Shown piece by piece: positions 5,430 through 13,196 of a DNA stretch of 13,615 nt. The position numbers and the translations under genes were made by a program. Below the pieces are notes generated by a model. It saw only the letters and a list, made by a program, of their open reading frames with translations, made no database searches and had not been told where the DNA came from. This DNA comes from Chitinophagaceae bacterium UBA3430 (GTDB taxonomy: Bacteria > Bacteroidota > Bacteroidia > Chitinophagales > Chitinophagaceae), in assembly GCA_002378975.1 (NCBI GenBank), contig DFST01000175.1, positions 1 through 13,615 on the forward strand, given 5' to 3'. The first letter of the stretch is position 1. Each line of letters opens with the position of its first letter.

Positions 5430-8400
5430 TACTCCTTCCCGTGGCACTGTTTATACTTCTTCCCGCTACCACAAGGGCAGGGGTCGTTGCGTCCGATGCG
5501 CGGGCCGGCTACGGCTGGAGTAGATTTGTCGTGTTCATTGGCGGCATAATCTTCGCCAGCGGCATCGACTTCCTCCTTGTTGGCGTGCATGCGACTCATG
5601 TCGGTCTTCTGCTGGCGGCCTTCTTTCAATTGGGCCTGCTCGTCTTGAATGGGAATGCTGGTATGCGTCAAGAATGAAACAATCGTCTTGTTCACCTCCT
5701 CATTCATCGAGCGGAATAGATTGTACGCCTCCATTTTATAGATCACCAAGGGATCTTTTTGCTCGAGGTAGGCATTCTGCACGCTTTGTTTCAGGTCATC
5801 CATGGAACGTAAGTGCTCCTTCCAGGAATCATCGATCACCGTCAACGTGATGGTGCGCTCTAGGGCATTGGTCAATTCTAGGCCGTTCGACTGTAAGGTC
5901 TTGCCCATGTTGGCCAACACATTCAGTCCGCGCTTTCCATCGGTGAACGGAACGATTACGTTCTCAATGTGATTTCCTTGTTGCAGTTTAATATTCTTGA
6001 ACACCGGGATCGCCTGCTTTTGCATATCGCCTTTGTGTCGGCTATAACGCTCCATCACTTCGTTGTACAGCGATTCCACCAAGCCCTGGGTGTCTCCTTT
6101 ACTGAGTTGATCTTTGGTGATGGTTGTATCAATGCCGAAATGCATGATCACGCTAAGCTTGAAACCTTCGTGATCGTCTTGCTCCCGGAATGAATCGATC
6201 AATCCTTCTGCCAAGCTCGCAAAAGCGGTATCGATGTCGAGGGCCAATCGTTCTCCAAACAGTGCATGGTTGCGTCGCTTGTAAACGGCATTCCGTTGCA
6301 TGTTCATCACGTCATCGTATTCCAGCAAGCGCTTCCGGATGCCAAAGTTGTTTTCCTCTACTTTGCGTTGAGCACGTTGAATGGAGTTGCTGATCCAACT
6401 GTGTTGAATCACTTCCCCTTCCTTATAACCCAACTTATCCATCATCGAAGCGATTCGCTCACTACCGAACAATCGCATCAGATCGTCTTCCAGCGATACG
6501 TAGAACTGAGAAGAACCGGGATCGCCTTGGCGACCGGCACGGCCTCGCAACTGACGATCGACGCGACGACTTTCGTGACGCTCCGTGCCAATGATGGCCA
6601 AACCGCCGGCTTCTTTCACACCCGGACCGAGTTTGATGTCGGTACCGCGACCGGCCATGTTGGTGGCGATCGTAACCGCACCGGGCAAACCAGCCTCCGT
6701 TACGATCTGTGCTTCCCGGGCATGCTGTTTCGCGTTCAATACATTATGCGGAATCTTCTTTTGCTGCAGCATACGGCCGAGCAATTCACTCACTTCGACC
6801 GAAGTGGTACCCACGAGTACAGGCCGTCCTGCATTGCGCAGCGTTTCGATCTCGTCGATCACCGCCTTGTATTTTTCTCTCTTCGTCTTATACACCAGAT
6901 CCTGCCGATCATCACGGATCATATTCAGGTTGGTGGGAATGCTTACTACATCCAATTTATAGATGCTCCACAATTCAGCCGCTTCTGTTTCGGCTGTACC
7001 GGTCATTCCGCAGAGCTTGTGGTACATTCTGAAATAATTCTGCAGCGTTACGGTCGCGTAGGTTTGCGTAGCCGCTTCAATCTTCACATTCTCCTTGGCC
7101 TCGATGGCTTGATGCAAGCCGTCCGAGTACCGACGTCCGTCCAGAATACGTCCGGTCTGCTCATCCACGATCTTGATGGCGCCATCCATCACCACGTATT
7201 CAACATCCTTGGTGAACAGCGTAAAGGCTTTCAGTAATTGTTGTACCGTGTGGATGCGATCCGCTTTTTGTGCGTAATCGGCCAACACGGCTTCTTTCTG
7301 TTGCAATTTGTCTTCGGCATCGGCAGCTGCTTTTTCTACTTCGGCCAGTTTGACGCCGATATCTGGAAGCACAAAGAACTCAGGATCTTCGCCGGTGCGG
7401 GTGATCATGGTGAGTCCTTTCTCGGTCATTTCCACGGAATTGTTCTTCTCATCGATGTGAAAAAGTAGATCCTCGTCGACGAGGTGCATGTTTCGCTGTT
7501 GGTCCTGCAAATAGTAGTTTTCGGCCTTCAGCATTTTGACCTTGATGCCCGGTTCGCTGAGAAATTTAATCACCGGACTATACTTAGGCAATCCGCGGTA
7601 GGCTCGAAACAGGAAGAGTCCGCCCTCTTTTGGGTCATCTTTCCCTTCTGCAAATAATTTTTTCGCCTCATTCAAGCAGTTGCGTACAATGCGCTCTTGT
7701 TCTTGAACCAGCTGCAGAATGCGGGGGCGGTGGATGTGGTATTGTTGGTCGTCGCCTTTTGGCACGGGACCGGAAATGATCAGCGGTGTACGCGCATCAT
7801 CGATCAATACGGAGTCGACCTCATCCACCATCGCAAAGTGATGTTTTCGTTGTACCATCTCCTCGGGGGAGTGGACCATATTGTCGCGCAGGTAATCAAA
7901 TCCGAACTCGTTGTTCGTGCCGTAGGTGATGTCGGCGAGATAGGCCTTGCGGCGTTCTTCCGAATTGGGTTGATGTTTGTCGATGCAGTCTACGGATAGG
8001 CCCAGCCATTCGAAGATGGGTCCGTTCCATTCCTGGTCACGGCGGGCCAGATAATCGTTCACCGTTACTACGTGCACGCCTTCGCCGGGTAGGGCATTGA
8101 GGTAAGCGGGTAGGGTAGAGACCAGCGTCTTTCCTTCCCCCGTGGCCATTTCGGCAATCTTTCCTTGATGCAACACGGTACCACCGATCAACTGTACATC
8201 GTAGTGGGTCATATTCCAGGTAACGGTACCCCCGGCGGCGCTCCAGCTATTTTGATAAATGGCTTGATCGCCGCGGATCTGGACATAATTCTTTTTGACA
8301 CTGAGGTTGCGGTCGTGTTCGGTGGCGGTGGCGCTTATTTCGGATTGTTGGCTGAAGCGACGGGCGGTTTCTTTGACCACGGCAAAGGCTTCCGGAAGGA

Positions 8401-8722
8401 TTTGTTCCAGGGCTTTCTCGATCTGCTGGTCGCGTTCTTTTTTGAGTTTATCTACTTCTTGGTAAATGGCATCGCGTCCGTTCAAATCGGCCGTGGGGAG
8501 GGCTTCGGCCTCTTGCTGTTTTTCGGTGATCTGGGCATCGATGTCGCTCAGCTGTTCGCGGATGCGGGCGCGGAATTCGGAGGTTTTACCTCGGAGCTGA
8601 TCGTTCGACAGCATCTGGAATTGTTGGAAGAAGGCATTGATCTGGCCGACCAAGGGCTGGATCTTTTGTACGTCTTTTTCGGATTTGCTGCCACCGAATA
8701 TTTTGGAAAGGAAGCCTAACAT
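5429..8722 (-). CDS. secA: Preprotein translocase ATPase SecA
   Basis: The motor of the Sec pathway, pushing unfolded preproteins through SecYEG with ATP. I chose the ATG at 8720-8722 (MLGFLSKIFGG), giving 1,097 residues. An upstream ATG at 8803 would add 27 residues unlike any SecA N-terminus. Visible motifs are Walker A GEGKT (195-199), the DEVD Walker B box (300-303) followed by LIDDARTPLIISGP, the NBD2 segment NMAGRGTDIKLG (near 690), QLRGRAGRQGDPG (about 724-736), the scaffold-helix stretch DSWKEHLRSMDDLKQSV, and the C-terminal SEC-C zinc motif with C1082, C1084, C1093 and H1094. The protein is about 200 residues longer than the E. coli enzyme; the extra length, mainly between NBD1 and the VMDGAIKIVDEQTGR segment, is usual in Bacteroidota. 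It is transcribed divergently from atpG, and a promoter box and structured leader precede it. Confidence 0.98.
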   Translation of the reverse strand: MLGFLSKIFGGSKSEKDVQKIQPLVGQINAFFQQFQMLSNDQLRGKTSEFRARIREQLSDIDAQITEKQQEAEALPTADLNGRDAIYQEVDKLKKERDQQIEKALEQILPEAFAVVKETARRFSQQSEISATATEHDRNLSVKKNYVQIRGDQAIYQNSWSAAGGTVTWNMTHYDVQLIGGTVLHQGKIAEMATGEGKTLVSTLPAYLNALPGEGVHVVTVNDYLARRDQEWNGPIFEWLGLSVDCIDKHQPNSEERRKAYLADITYGTNNEFGFDYLRDNMVHSPEEMVQRKHHFAMVDEVDSVLIDDARTPLIISGPVPKGDDQQYHIHRPRILQLVQEQERIVRNCLNEAKKLFAEGKDDPKEGGLFLFRAYRGLPKYSPVIKFLSEPGIKVKMLKAENYYLQDQQRNMHLVDEDLLFHIDEKNNSVEMTEKGLTMITRTGEDPEFFVLPDIGVKLAEVEKAAADAEDKLQQKEAVLADYAQKADRIHTVQQLLKAFTLFTKDVEYVVMDGAIKIVDEQTGRILDGRRYSDGLHQAIEAKENVKIEAATQTYATVTLQNYFRMYHKLCGMTGTAETEAAELWSIYKLDVVSIPTNLNMIRDDRQDLVYKTKREKYKAVIDEIETLRNAGRPVLVGTTSVEVSELLGRMLQQKKIPHNVLNAKQHAREAQIVTEAGLPGAVTIATNMAGRGTDIKLGPGVKEAGGLAIIGTERHESRRVDRQLRGRAGRQGDPGSSQFYVSLEDDLMRLFGSERIASMMDKLGYKEGEVIQHSWISNSIQRAQRKVEENNFGIRKRLLEYDDVMNMQRNAVYKRRNHALFGERLALDIDTAFASLAEGLIDSFREQDDHEGFKLSVIMHFGIDTTITKDQLSKGDTQGLVESLYNEVMERYSRHKGDMQKQAIPVFKNIKLQQGNHIENVIVPFTDGKRGLNVLANMGKTLQSNGLELTNALERTITLTVIDDSWKEHLRSMDDLKQSVQNAYLEQKDPLVIYKMEAYNLFRSMNEEVNKTIVSFLTHTSIPIQDEQAQLKEGRQQKTDMSRMHANKEEVDAAGEDYAANEHDKSTPAVAGPRIGRNDPCPCGSGKKYKQCHGKE

Positions 8723-8763
8723 GATGCTTGAGTTGGGTTGTGAACAACGCTTCAAAAACCGCT

Positions 8764-8799
8764 CAATTCGCCCGTTTTCGGGTGAAAAATGACGAATTG
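8764..8799 (-). promoter_or_regulatory. Compact two-helix structure in the secA mRNA leader
   Basis: On the minus strand, reading from 8799 down: CAATTCG, a 10-base T-rich segment, CCCG-AAAA-CGGG, then CGAATTG. The outer 7-bp arms (8793-8799 with 8764-8770) pair perfectly. The inner 4-bp hairpin abuts the second arm, so the helices could stack, leaving a one-sided 10-base internal loop. It would lie within a few bases of the predicted mRNA 5' end and about 41 bases before the start codon. A role in mRNA stability or control of secA is inference. Confidence 0.45.
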
Positions 8800-8810
8800 G
8801 CACGGGGCGT

Positions 8811-8818
8811 CAAAGATA
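8811..8818 (-). promoter_or_regulatory. Candidate -7 box of the secA promoter
   Basis: The minus strand reads TATCTTTG, a full match to the Bacteroidota sigma -7 consensus TAnnTTTG, about 90 bases before the secA ATG. No TTG is seen at the expected -33 distance, so the call rests on the -7 box and its position. If it is used, transcription starts at about 8803-8806. Confidence 0.5.
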
Positions 8819-8972
8819 GGGCATAGAAGGCAGTCGTCGGGGGGCTTTTCGGTTGAGAAAACCCCTGGGTTGTGTGGATACTGGGCGATGGAAAATCGCT
8901 TCCGGCTACCTACCTTCGCGCCCGGTGAAGCCCGGGCCATTTTGGGCCGGATTTGGACCTAAATTTTCAGTC

Positions 8973-9854
8973 ATGGCAGGACAACTTAAGGAAGTACGGA
9001 TACGCATCAAGTCGGTGCAGAGCACCCAGCAGATCACCAAGGCGATGAAGATGGTGAGTGCGGCCAAATTGCGTCGCGCTCAGGATGCCATCGTGCAGAT
9101 GCGCCCCTACGCCGGCAAATTGCAGGAAATGCTCAGCAACATCGTCAGCAGTGCCGACGGGTCGGGTTCAATGAGTTTGGCTACCGAACGTCCCATCGAA
9201 AAAGTATTGATGATCGTGATTACCAGCGACCGTGGTCTGGCTGGTGCCTTCAATGCCAACGTGGTGAAACTGGTGAAGTCAACCCTCGCCGAAAAATATG
9301 CCGATGCCCACAAAAAAGGCAATGTGCACATCTGGAACATTGGCAAGAAAGGGTACGAGAGCTTGAGCAAATCCGGGTTCAATACGGATGCGCGTTTCAA
9401 GGATATCTTTTTGAATCTGACTTTTGAAGCTGTTCAGCAAGCTGCCCAAGCGGCCATGCAGGCTTTTGTGAACAAAGAATACGATGTGGTAGAGATCGTG
9501 TACAGCCAGTTCAAGAACGCGGCCACCCAGCGTTTTGAAGTGGAGCGTTTCCTGCCCATTCCCAAATCTGAAAATGCCGGCAGCAAGACCAAGGCCGATT
9601 TTATTTTTGATCCGAACCGCGATGAACTCATTGCCGAGTTGATGCCGAAGATTCTCAATACTCAATTGTACAAAGCCGTGTTGGACTCGAATGCTTCCGA
9701 GCATGGAGCCCGCATGACCGCGATGGACAAGGCCAGTGAAAACGCCAACGAAATGTTGCGCGCCCTCAAGATCTCTTACAACCGCGCCCGCCAGGCTGCC
9801 ATCACCACCGAGCTCACCGAGATCGTTAGTGGGGCCGCTGCCTTGCAAGGTTGA
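8973..9854 (+). CDS. atpG: ATP synthase F1 subunit gamma
   Basis: The central rotor stalk of F1Fo ATP synthase, coupling proton flow to catalysis at the cytoplasmic face of the inner membrane. The ATG at 8973 gives 293 residues, normal for the family, beginning MAGQLKEVRIRIKSVQ. An upstream ATG at 8853 keeps the frame open but adds 40 residues not seen in gamma subunits. The two conserved terminal helices are clear: IKSVQSTQQITKAMKMVSAA at the N-terminus, and ARMTAMDKASENANEML with TELTEIVSGAAAL at the C-terminus. ITSDRGLAGAFN marks the start of the globular domain. No other ATP synthase gene lies next to it: secA is upstream and divergent, scpB follows after 15 bp. It is therefore detached from atpA, which usually precedes it. 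Confidence 0.97.
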   Translation: MAGQLKEVRIRIKSVQSTQQITKAMKMVSAAKLRRAQDAIVQMRPYAGKLQEMLSNIVSSADGSGSMSLATERPIEKVLMIVITSDRGLAGAFNANVVKLVKSTLAEKYADAHKKGNVHIWNIGKKGYESLSKSGFNTDARFKDIFLNLTFEAVQQAAQAAMQAFVNKEYDVVEIVYSQFKNAATQRFEVERFLPIPKSENAGSKTKADFIFDPNRDELIAELMPKILNTQLYKAVLDSNASEHGARMTAMDKASENANEMLRALKISYNRARQAAITTELTEIVSGAAALQG

Positions 9855-9869
9855 TCGAACTAAATCTCC

Positions 9870-10538
9870 ATGGAAGTTACCCAACTCATACCCCACGTAG
9901 AGGCCCTGATCTTCGCGTCAGACCGAGCCCTGAGCACCTTAGAGCTTACCGACCTGATCAATCAGGCATTCGGATTCATGGAAGACAAGATCCCCATGGA
10001 CCAAGTGGAAGCGGCCGTCGAAGGCATTACCGAAAAATACGCGGCTGAATTCTATCCATTCGAAGTTCGTCAGAGTGGTGGCGGCTGGCAATTCCTGACC
10101 AAGAAAGAATATCACAAGACCATCGCCCAACTGAATGGCGATAAATTCCTGAAGCGTCTTTCTGTAGCCGCCCTGGAAACCCTGGCCATCATTGCCTACA
10201 AGCAACCTGTTACCAAAGGAGAGATCGAATCCATCCGCGGCGTGAGTTCCGATTATGCCGTGCAGAAATTATTGGAGAAGGAGCTCATCGTGATCAGCGG
10301 ACGCAATGAAAAATTGCCCGGACATCCCTTGCTCTACGCCACTTCGAAAAGCTTCATGGATTATTTCGGGATCAATTCGCCTGAAGACCTGCCGAGGATC
10401 AAGGAAGTATTGGCGGAGCAGATCTTACTGCCCACCAATGTGATGGAAGCAATGGAACGTTCCGATATTGAATCTGAAAACGAATCTGCCGGACCGATCA
10501 TCGAAGAGACCGATCTGGGTGCCGGTGAAGAAAATTGA
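9870..10538 (+). CDS. scpB: Segregation and condensation protein B
   Basis: ScpB dimerises and binds the kleisin ScpA in the SMC-ScpAB condensin-like complex that organises and segregates the chromosome. The 222 residues show the usual two winged-helix domains: the N-terminal segment HVEALIFASDRALSTLEL (from about residue 9), and the highly conserved second-domain start LSVAALETLAIIAYKQPVTK followed by IESIRGVSSDYAVQKLLEK. After FMDYFGINSPEDLP the last 40 or so residues are an acidic, low-complexity tail (ESENESAGPIIEETDLGAG). It lies 15 bp after atpG and overlaps lysA by one base, so it is probably co-transcribed with both. scpA is not in the window. Confidence 0.95.
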   Translation: MEVTQLIPHVEALIFASDRALSTLELTDLINQAFGFMEDKIPMDQVEAAVEGITEKYAAEFYPFEVRQSGGGWQFLTKKEYHKTIAQLNGDKFLKRLSVAALETLAIIAYKQPVTKGEIESIRGVSSDYAVQKLLEKELIVISGRNEKLPGHPLLYATSKSFMDYFGINSPEDLPRIKEVLAEQILLPTNVMEAMERSDIESENESAGPIIEETDLGAGEEN

Positions 10539-11755
10539 TGATACCCCAACTGACCAGCGAGCAATTGTTGGAGGCGGCCCATCACTACGGAACGCCCCTG
10601 TACGTCTATCACGCAGAACGCATTACCCATCAGTTTGAATCCTTGCGCCAGGCATTCGCCTACGCTCCCGTCCGCTTTTTCTACGCAGCCAAAGCACTGA
10701 CCAATCTACATATCCTGCAACACGTACATCGCATCGGAGCCGATGTGGATTGCAGTTCGATCAACGAAGTGAAGCTCGCGATTACCGCGGGTTTCATGCC
10801 GCAACAGATCCTCTATACGTCCAACAGTGTTTCGTTTGATGAGATCGCCGAGGCACGTGCCTTGGGCGTGCACATCAACATCGATAGTTTGTCGAACTTG
10901 ATCAAGTTTGCCGAAGCAAATCATGGCAGTTACCCCGTTGGCATTCGCATTCGTCCCGATATCTTGGCCGGCGGCAACTTGCAGATCTCCACCGGTCACG
11001 ACCGAAGCAAATTCGGTATCGCGCTTTCCGATCTCCCCGAAGTATATCGCCTGATCCGTGAAAAAGAATTGCACGTGCGCGTCTTGCACATCCATACCGG
11101 CAGCGAGATCAAAGAGGTGGATGTATTCTTGAAAGGGTTGGATCTATTGTTTGACCTGGCCCCGAATTTTCCGCACCTCGAAGCGATCGACCTGGGCGGC
11201 GGATTCAAAGTTCCTTATAAAGAAGGGGAGACCGGCACCGACATACAGGCATTGGCTTCCGCGGTGCAAGAGCATTTCTATGCATTTGAAAATCGGACCG
11301 GCATTGATCTCGAATTCTGGTTCGAGCCGGGTAAATACCTGGTGGCCGAGTCGGGGTATTTGTTGACTGCGGTAAATGTGCTGAAGCGTTCGGGCAACAT
11401 CGAATTTGCGGGCGTAGACAGCGGACTCAATCAATTGATCCGCCCCATGTTTTACAACGCGTATCATTCGATCGAAAATTTGAGCCATCCGAATGGAGCG
11501 GTACAAACGTATACGGTTGTTGGAAACGTTTGTGAAACGGATACGTTCGCCGAAGATCGTCCCTTGAATCAGGTACGCGAAGGGGATCTTTTGTGCATTC
11601 GCAATGCGGGGGCCTATGGCTTTGAGATGGCCTCTTCGTACAACGCTCGATGCCGCCCCGCTGAAGTCTTATTCCGCGCGGGTGAGATGCATCTGATCCG
11701 TCGGCGCGAAACGCTCGACGATCTCTTGCATTTGCAGATTCCCTTGGGTGATTAG
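10538..11755 (+). CDS. lysA: Diaminopimelate decarboxylase
   Basis: A PLP enzyme that decarboxylates meso-diaminopimelate to L-lysine, the last step of lysine synthesis. I use the ATG at 10538 (405 residues), which overlaps the scpB stop in the form TGATG and suggests translational coupling; a TTG at 10535 is a less likely alternative. Fold type III decarboxylase motifs are in order: FFYAAKA with the PLP lysine K52, HIHTGSE (184-190), DLGGGFKVPY, the phosphate and substrate loop EPGKYLVAESG, the catalytic cysteine motif CETDTF (C332), and NAGAYGFEMASSYN near the end. Related decarboxylases acting on arginine or carboxynorspermidine share the fold, but length and motif set favour LysA. The stop codon interlocks with that of the convergent gene downstream. 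Confidence 0.93.
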   Translation: MIPQLTSEQLLEAAHHYGTPLYVYHAERITHQFESLRQAFAYAPVRFFYAAKALTNLHILQHVHRIGADVDCSSINEVKLAITAGFMPQQILYTSNSVSFDEIAEARALGVHINIDSLSNLIKFAEANHGSYPVGIRIRPDILAGGNLQISTGHDRSKFGIALSDLPEVYRLIREKELHVRVLHIHTGSEIKEVDVFLKGLDLLFDLAPNFPHLEAIDLGGGFKVPYKEGETGTDIQALASAVQEHFYAFENRTGIDLEFWFEPGKYLVAESGYLLTAVNVLKRSGNIEFAGVDSGLNQLIRPMFYNAYHSIENLSHPNGAVQTYTVVGNVCETDTFAEDRPLNQVREGDLLCIRNAGAYGFEMASSYNARCRPAEVLFRAGEMHLIRRRETLDDLLHLQIPLGD

Positions 11756-12612
11756 TTGATGGTGATCACCGATGTGGAGGTGGAATTGATCGGAAAATCG
11801 CCATAACCCGAAGCAACCGTACCGGTAGCCGTAGTGGTGATGGTTTTTTCTTTCAGGATGCCGGATTTGCGGTCGACCTTAATCTTTCCCTCTGATTTAT
11901 TCTTCATTGTGATGGTCACTTCCATGCCCATGTTCTCTTGAACGGTGGTGCTGTTGGAATTGGACAAGTAATTCAGGGTAATAATGTTCTCATTGATCTC
12001 GGCGATGGAGTAGGCTTCTTCGATCTTGGTGCCATTGCGGTCGATGGTATTGGTCCAAGCATCGCCGACACCCACTTCCGTGGCGGGGAGTACTTTAAAA
12101 AAGCTGGCTTCTCCTTGCTTGGGGGCTTGAGTCAGTTCAGTCAGTCCGCTGACGAATTGAGCGAGCATGCCGGCTTCGGCACCGGCTTTTCCGGTTGATG
12201 CCCCTTCGTTCATGGCCATCAGGGTGTTGCCGGAGGCATCGATCACCAGATTGTATTTTTTGCTCAACAGGTCTTTGACGGGGGCGCCCAATTGGCCATT
12301 GAGGTCTTTTTCCGATTGTGAATCAAAACTCATGGTATTACCCATGCCATCGGAGTTGAATCGAACACGATTGATCTCGTGGCTGAGGGTATGGTTCTCG
12401 TCGGTGGTGTTGGTCACCTTAAACTGATGATCAGCGATCACCTCGGTTTTCATTTCGAGTTCTTGTCCCATGGCACTCACCAGGTTAGTAGTCGAGCTTT
12501 TCATATTCACGGTCAAGACCTGCCCCGGTTGGAACACGATCTTTCCGGCTACTTTTTGAGCTTGGGCAAAAAAGCTGAGGAGCATCAGGACGAGGGAGGC
12601 GAGCAGGCGCAT
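11752..12612 (-). CDS. Secreted protein of unknown function, DUF6263-like
   Basis: I choose the ATG at 12610-12612, giving 286 residues with a clear signal peptide (MRLLASLVLMLLSFFAQA, cut near residue 18). The frame stays open to an ATG at 12681, but that lies upstream of the predicted promoter and adds 23 residues ahead of the signal peptide. The mature part is beta-strand-rich with no cysteines and no catalytic motif: an early segment GQVLTVNMKSSTTN, a central NRVRFNSDGMGNTMSFDSQS, and VGVGDAWTNTIDRNG. The pattern resembles the Bacteroidota family called DUF6263; I am only moderately sure of that label. It is probably periplasmic or surface-associated. Its stop interlocks with the lysA stop. 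Confidence 0.8.
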   Translation of the reverse strand: MRLLASLVLMLLSFFAQAQKVAGKIVFQPGQVLTVNMKSSTTNLVSAMGQELEMKTEVIADHQFKVTNTTDENHTLSHEINRVRFNSDGMGNTMSFDSQSEKDLNGQLGAPVKDLLSKKYNLVIDASGNTLMAMNEGASTGKAGAEAGMLAQFVSGLTELTQAPKQGEASFFKVLPATEVGVGDAWTNTIDRNGTKIEEAYSIAEINENIITLNYLSNSNSTTVQENMGMEVTITMKNKSEGKIKVDRKSGILKEKTITTTATGTVASGYGDFPINSTSTSVITIN

Positions 12613-12645
12613 GGGGGTTGGGTTGAAAGGGTTATTTTTAGACAA

Positions 12646-12676
12646 CAAACTTAGGGCGGTCCGGTTCACCCGCCAA
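12646..12676 (-). promoter_or_regulatory. Promoter of the DUF6263-like gene
   Basis: The minus strand has TTG (complement of 12674-12676), a 20-base spacer, then TAAGTTTG (complement of 12646-12653). This fits the Bacteroidota arrangement TTG, 19-21 bases, TAnnTTTG. The -7 box lies about 34 bases before the chosen ATG at 12612, which supports that start over the one at 12681. The -33 element ends 5 bases before the start codon of the divergent DUF4442 gene. Confidence 0.65.
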
Positions 12677-12681
12677 TTCAT

Positions 12682-13191
12682 ATGTCAAAATTTAACGAAC
12701 GGGCAACGCAATTGGATCGGTTTTTGGCCTCGGTCCGCCATCCCCTGAAATTTCGACTACTAACCTTTTGGAAGCTGCCGGCCTCCTTCTTTTCGGGGGT
12801 CCGCGTTGATTCCCTGCTTCCGGAGGCCTGTGTCTGTTCGGTTCCTCATCGATGGATCACCCAAAATCCCTTCCGGTCCGCCTATTTCGCCTCGCTCTCC
12901 ATGGCCGCGGAAATGAGCACCGGCTTATTGGCCATGGCTCACCTCTATGAATCCAAACCGTCGGTGAGCATGTTGGTGGTTCGCTTGGAAGCCGATTTTT
13001 TCAAAAAAGCCACGGAGCGGATCTTTTTTACCTGCGCCGATGGAGAAACATTTTATGAGGCGGTAAATGGAACATTAAGTGATGGCCTGCCGCGGACGGT
13101 CCGTGCCAAAGCCACCGGACGAAATTCCAGTGGGGAAGTGGCTGCTGTTTTTTTCTTTACCTGGTCATTAAAGGCGAAAGCCAAAAAATAA
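12682..13191 (+). CDS. DUF4442 hotdog-fold protein, putative thioesterase
   Basis: 169 residues. It matches the DUF4442 family (PaaI/YiiD-related hotdog fold): an N-terminal stretch HPLKFRLLTFWKLPASFFSG, then HRWITQNPFRSAYFASLSMA and AEMSTGLLA, which forms the long hotdog helix, then SMLVVRLEADFFKKA and a final strand AVFFFTWSLKAKAKK. Hotdog proteins often hydrolyse acyl-CoA thioesters, but members of this family have no firmly assigned substrate that I know of, and no catalytic residue can be assigned from the sequence alone. The start at 12682 fits the family. It is followed after 5 bp by the MBL-fold nuclease gene, so the two are probably co-transcribed. Almost no upstream space is free of the divergent promoter. 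Confidence 0.85.
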   Translation: MSKFNERATQLDRFLASVRHPLKFRLLTFWKLPASFFSGVRVDSLLPEACVCSVPHRWITQNPFRSAYFASLSMAAEMSTGLLAMAHLYESKPSVSMLVVRLEADFFKKATERIFFTCADGETFYEAVNGTLSDGLPRTVRAKATGRNSSGEVAAVFFFTWSLKAKAKK

Positions 13192-13196
13192 ATTGT

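Larger units (their letters stand above)
8723..8972. other. Divergent secA/atpG control region
   Basis: This 250-bp stretch has no gene and is the largest gap in the window. The secA half holds the -7 box and leader structure described separately. The atpG half is GC-rich, with a G-run near 8838-8844 and imperfect GGCC inverted repeats near 8932-8950. TACCTTCG at 8911-8918 is a one-mismatch -7 box that could serve atpG, but lacks a TTG partner. Open frames across the region in both directions are extensions of secA and atpG or antisense noise. Confidence 0.5.

Noticed and set aside
6266..7237. 323-codon plus-strand open frame opposite secA (also 8165-8719, 7697-7999 and others)
   Set aside because: They lie wholly antisense to the well-supported secA and encode no recognisable domain. 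Such frames arise from codon bias on the other strand.
8723..8803. 27-residue N-terminal extension of SecA
   Set aside because: The extension is unlike any SecA start, while MLGFLSKIFGG at 8722 is typical. The extension would also include the predicted leader structure.
8853..8972. 40-residue N-terminal extension of AtpG
   Set aside because: Gamma subunits start at the MAGQLKEVR segment; the upstream codons have no homologous pattern.
9279..9896. 205-codon minus-strand open frame opposite atpG
   Set aside because: Antisense to a highly conserved gene; no domain, no promoter seen.
11950..12600. Plus-strand open frames opposite the DUF6263-like gene (11938-12198, 12167-12427, 12379-12654)
   Set aside because: Short overlapping shadows in several frames, while the minus-strand frame has a signal peptide and promoter.
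12613..12681. 23-residue N-terminal extension of the DUF6263-like protein
   Set aside because: The start at 12612 gives a clean signal peptide and lies correctly behind a promoter match; the longer start is upstream of that promoter.
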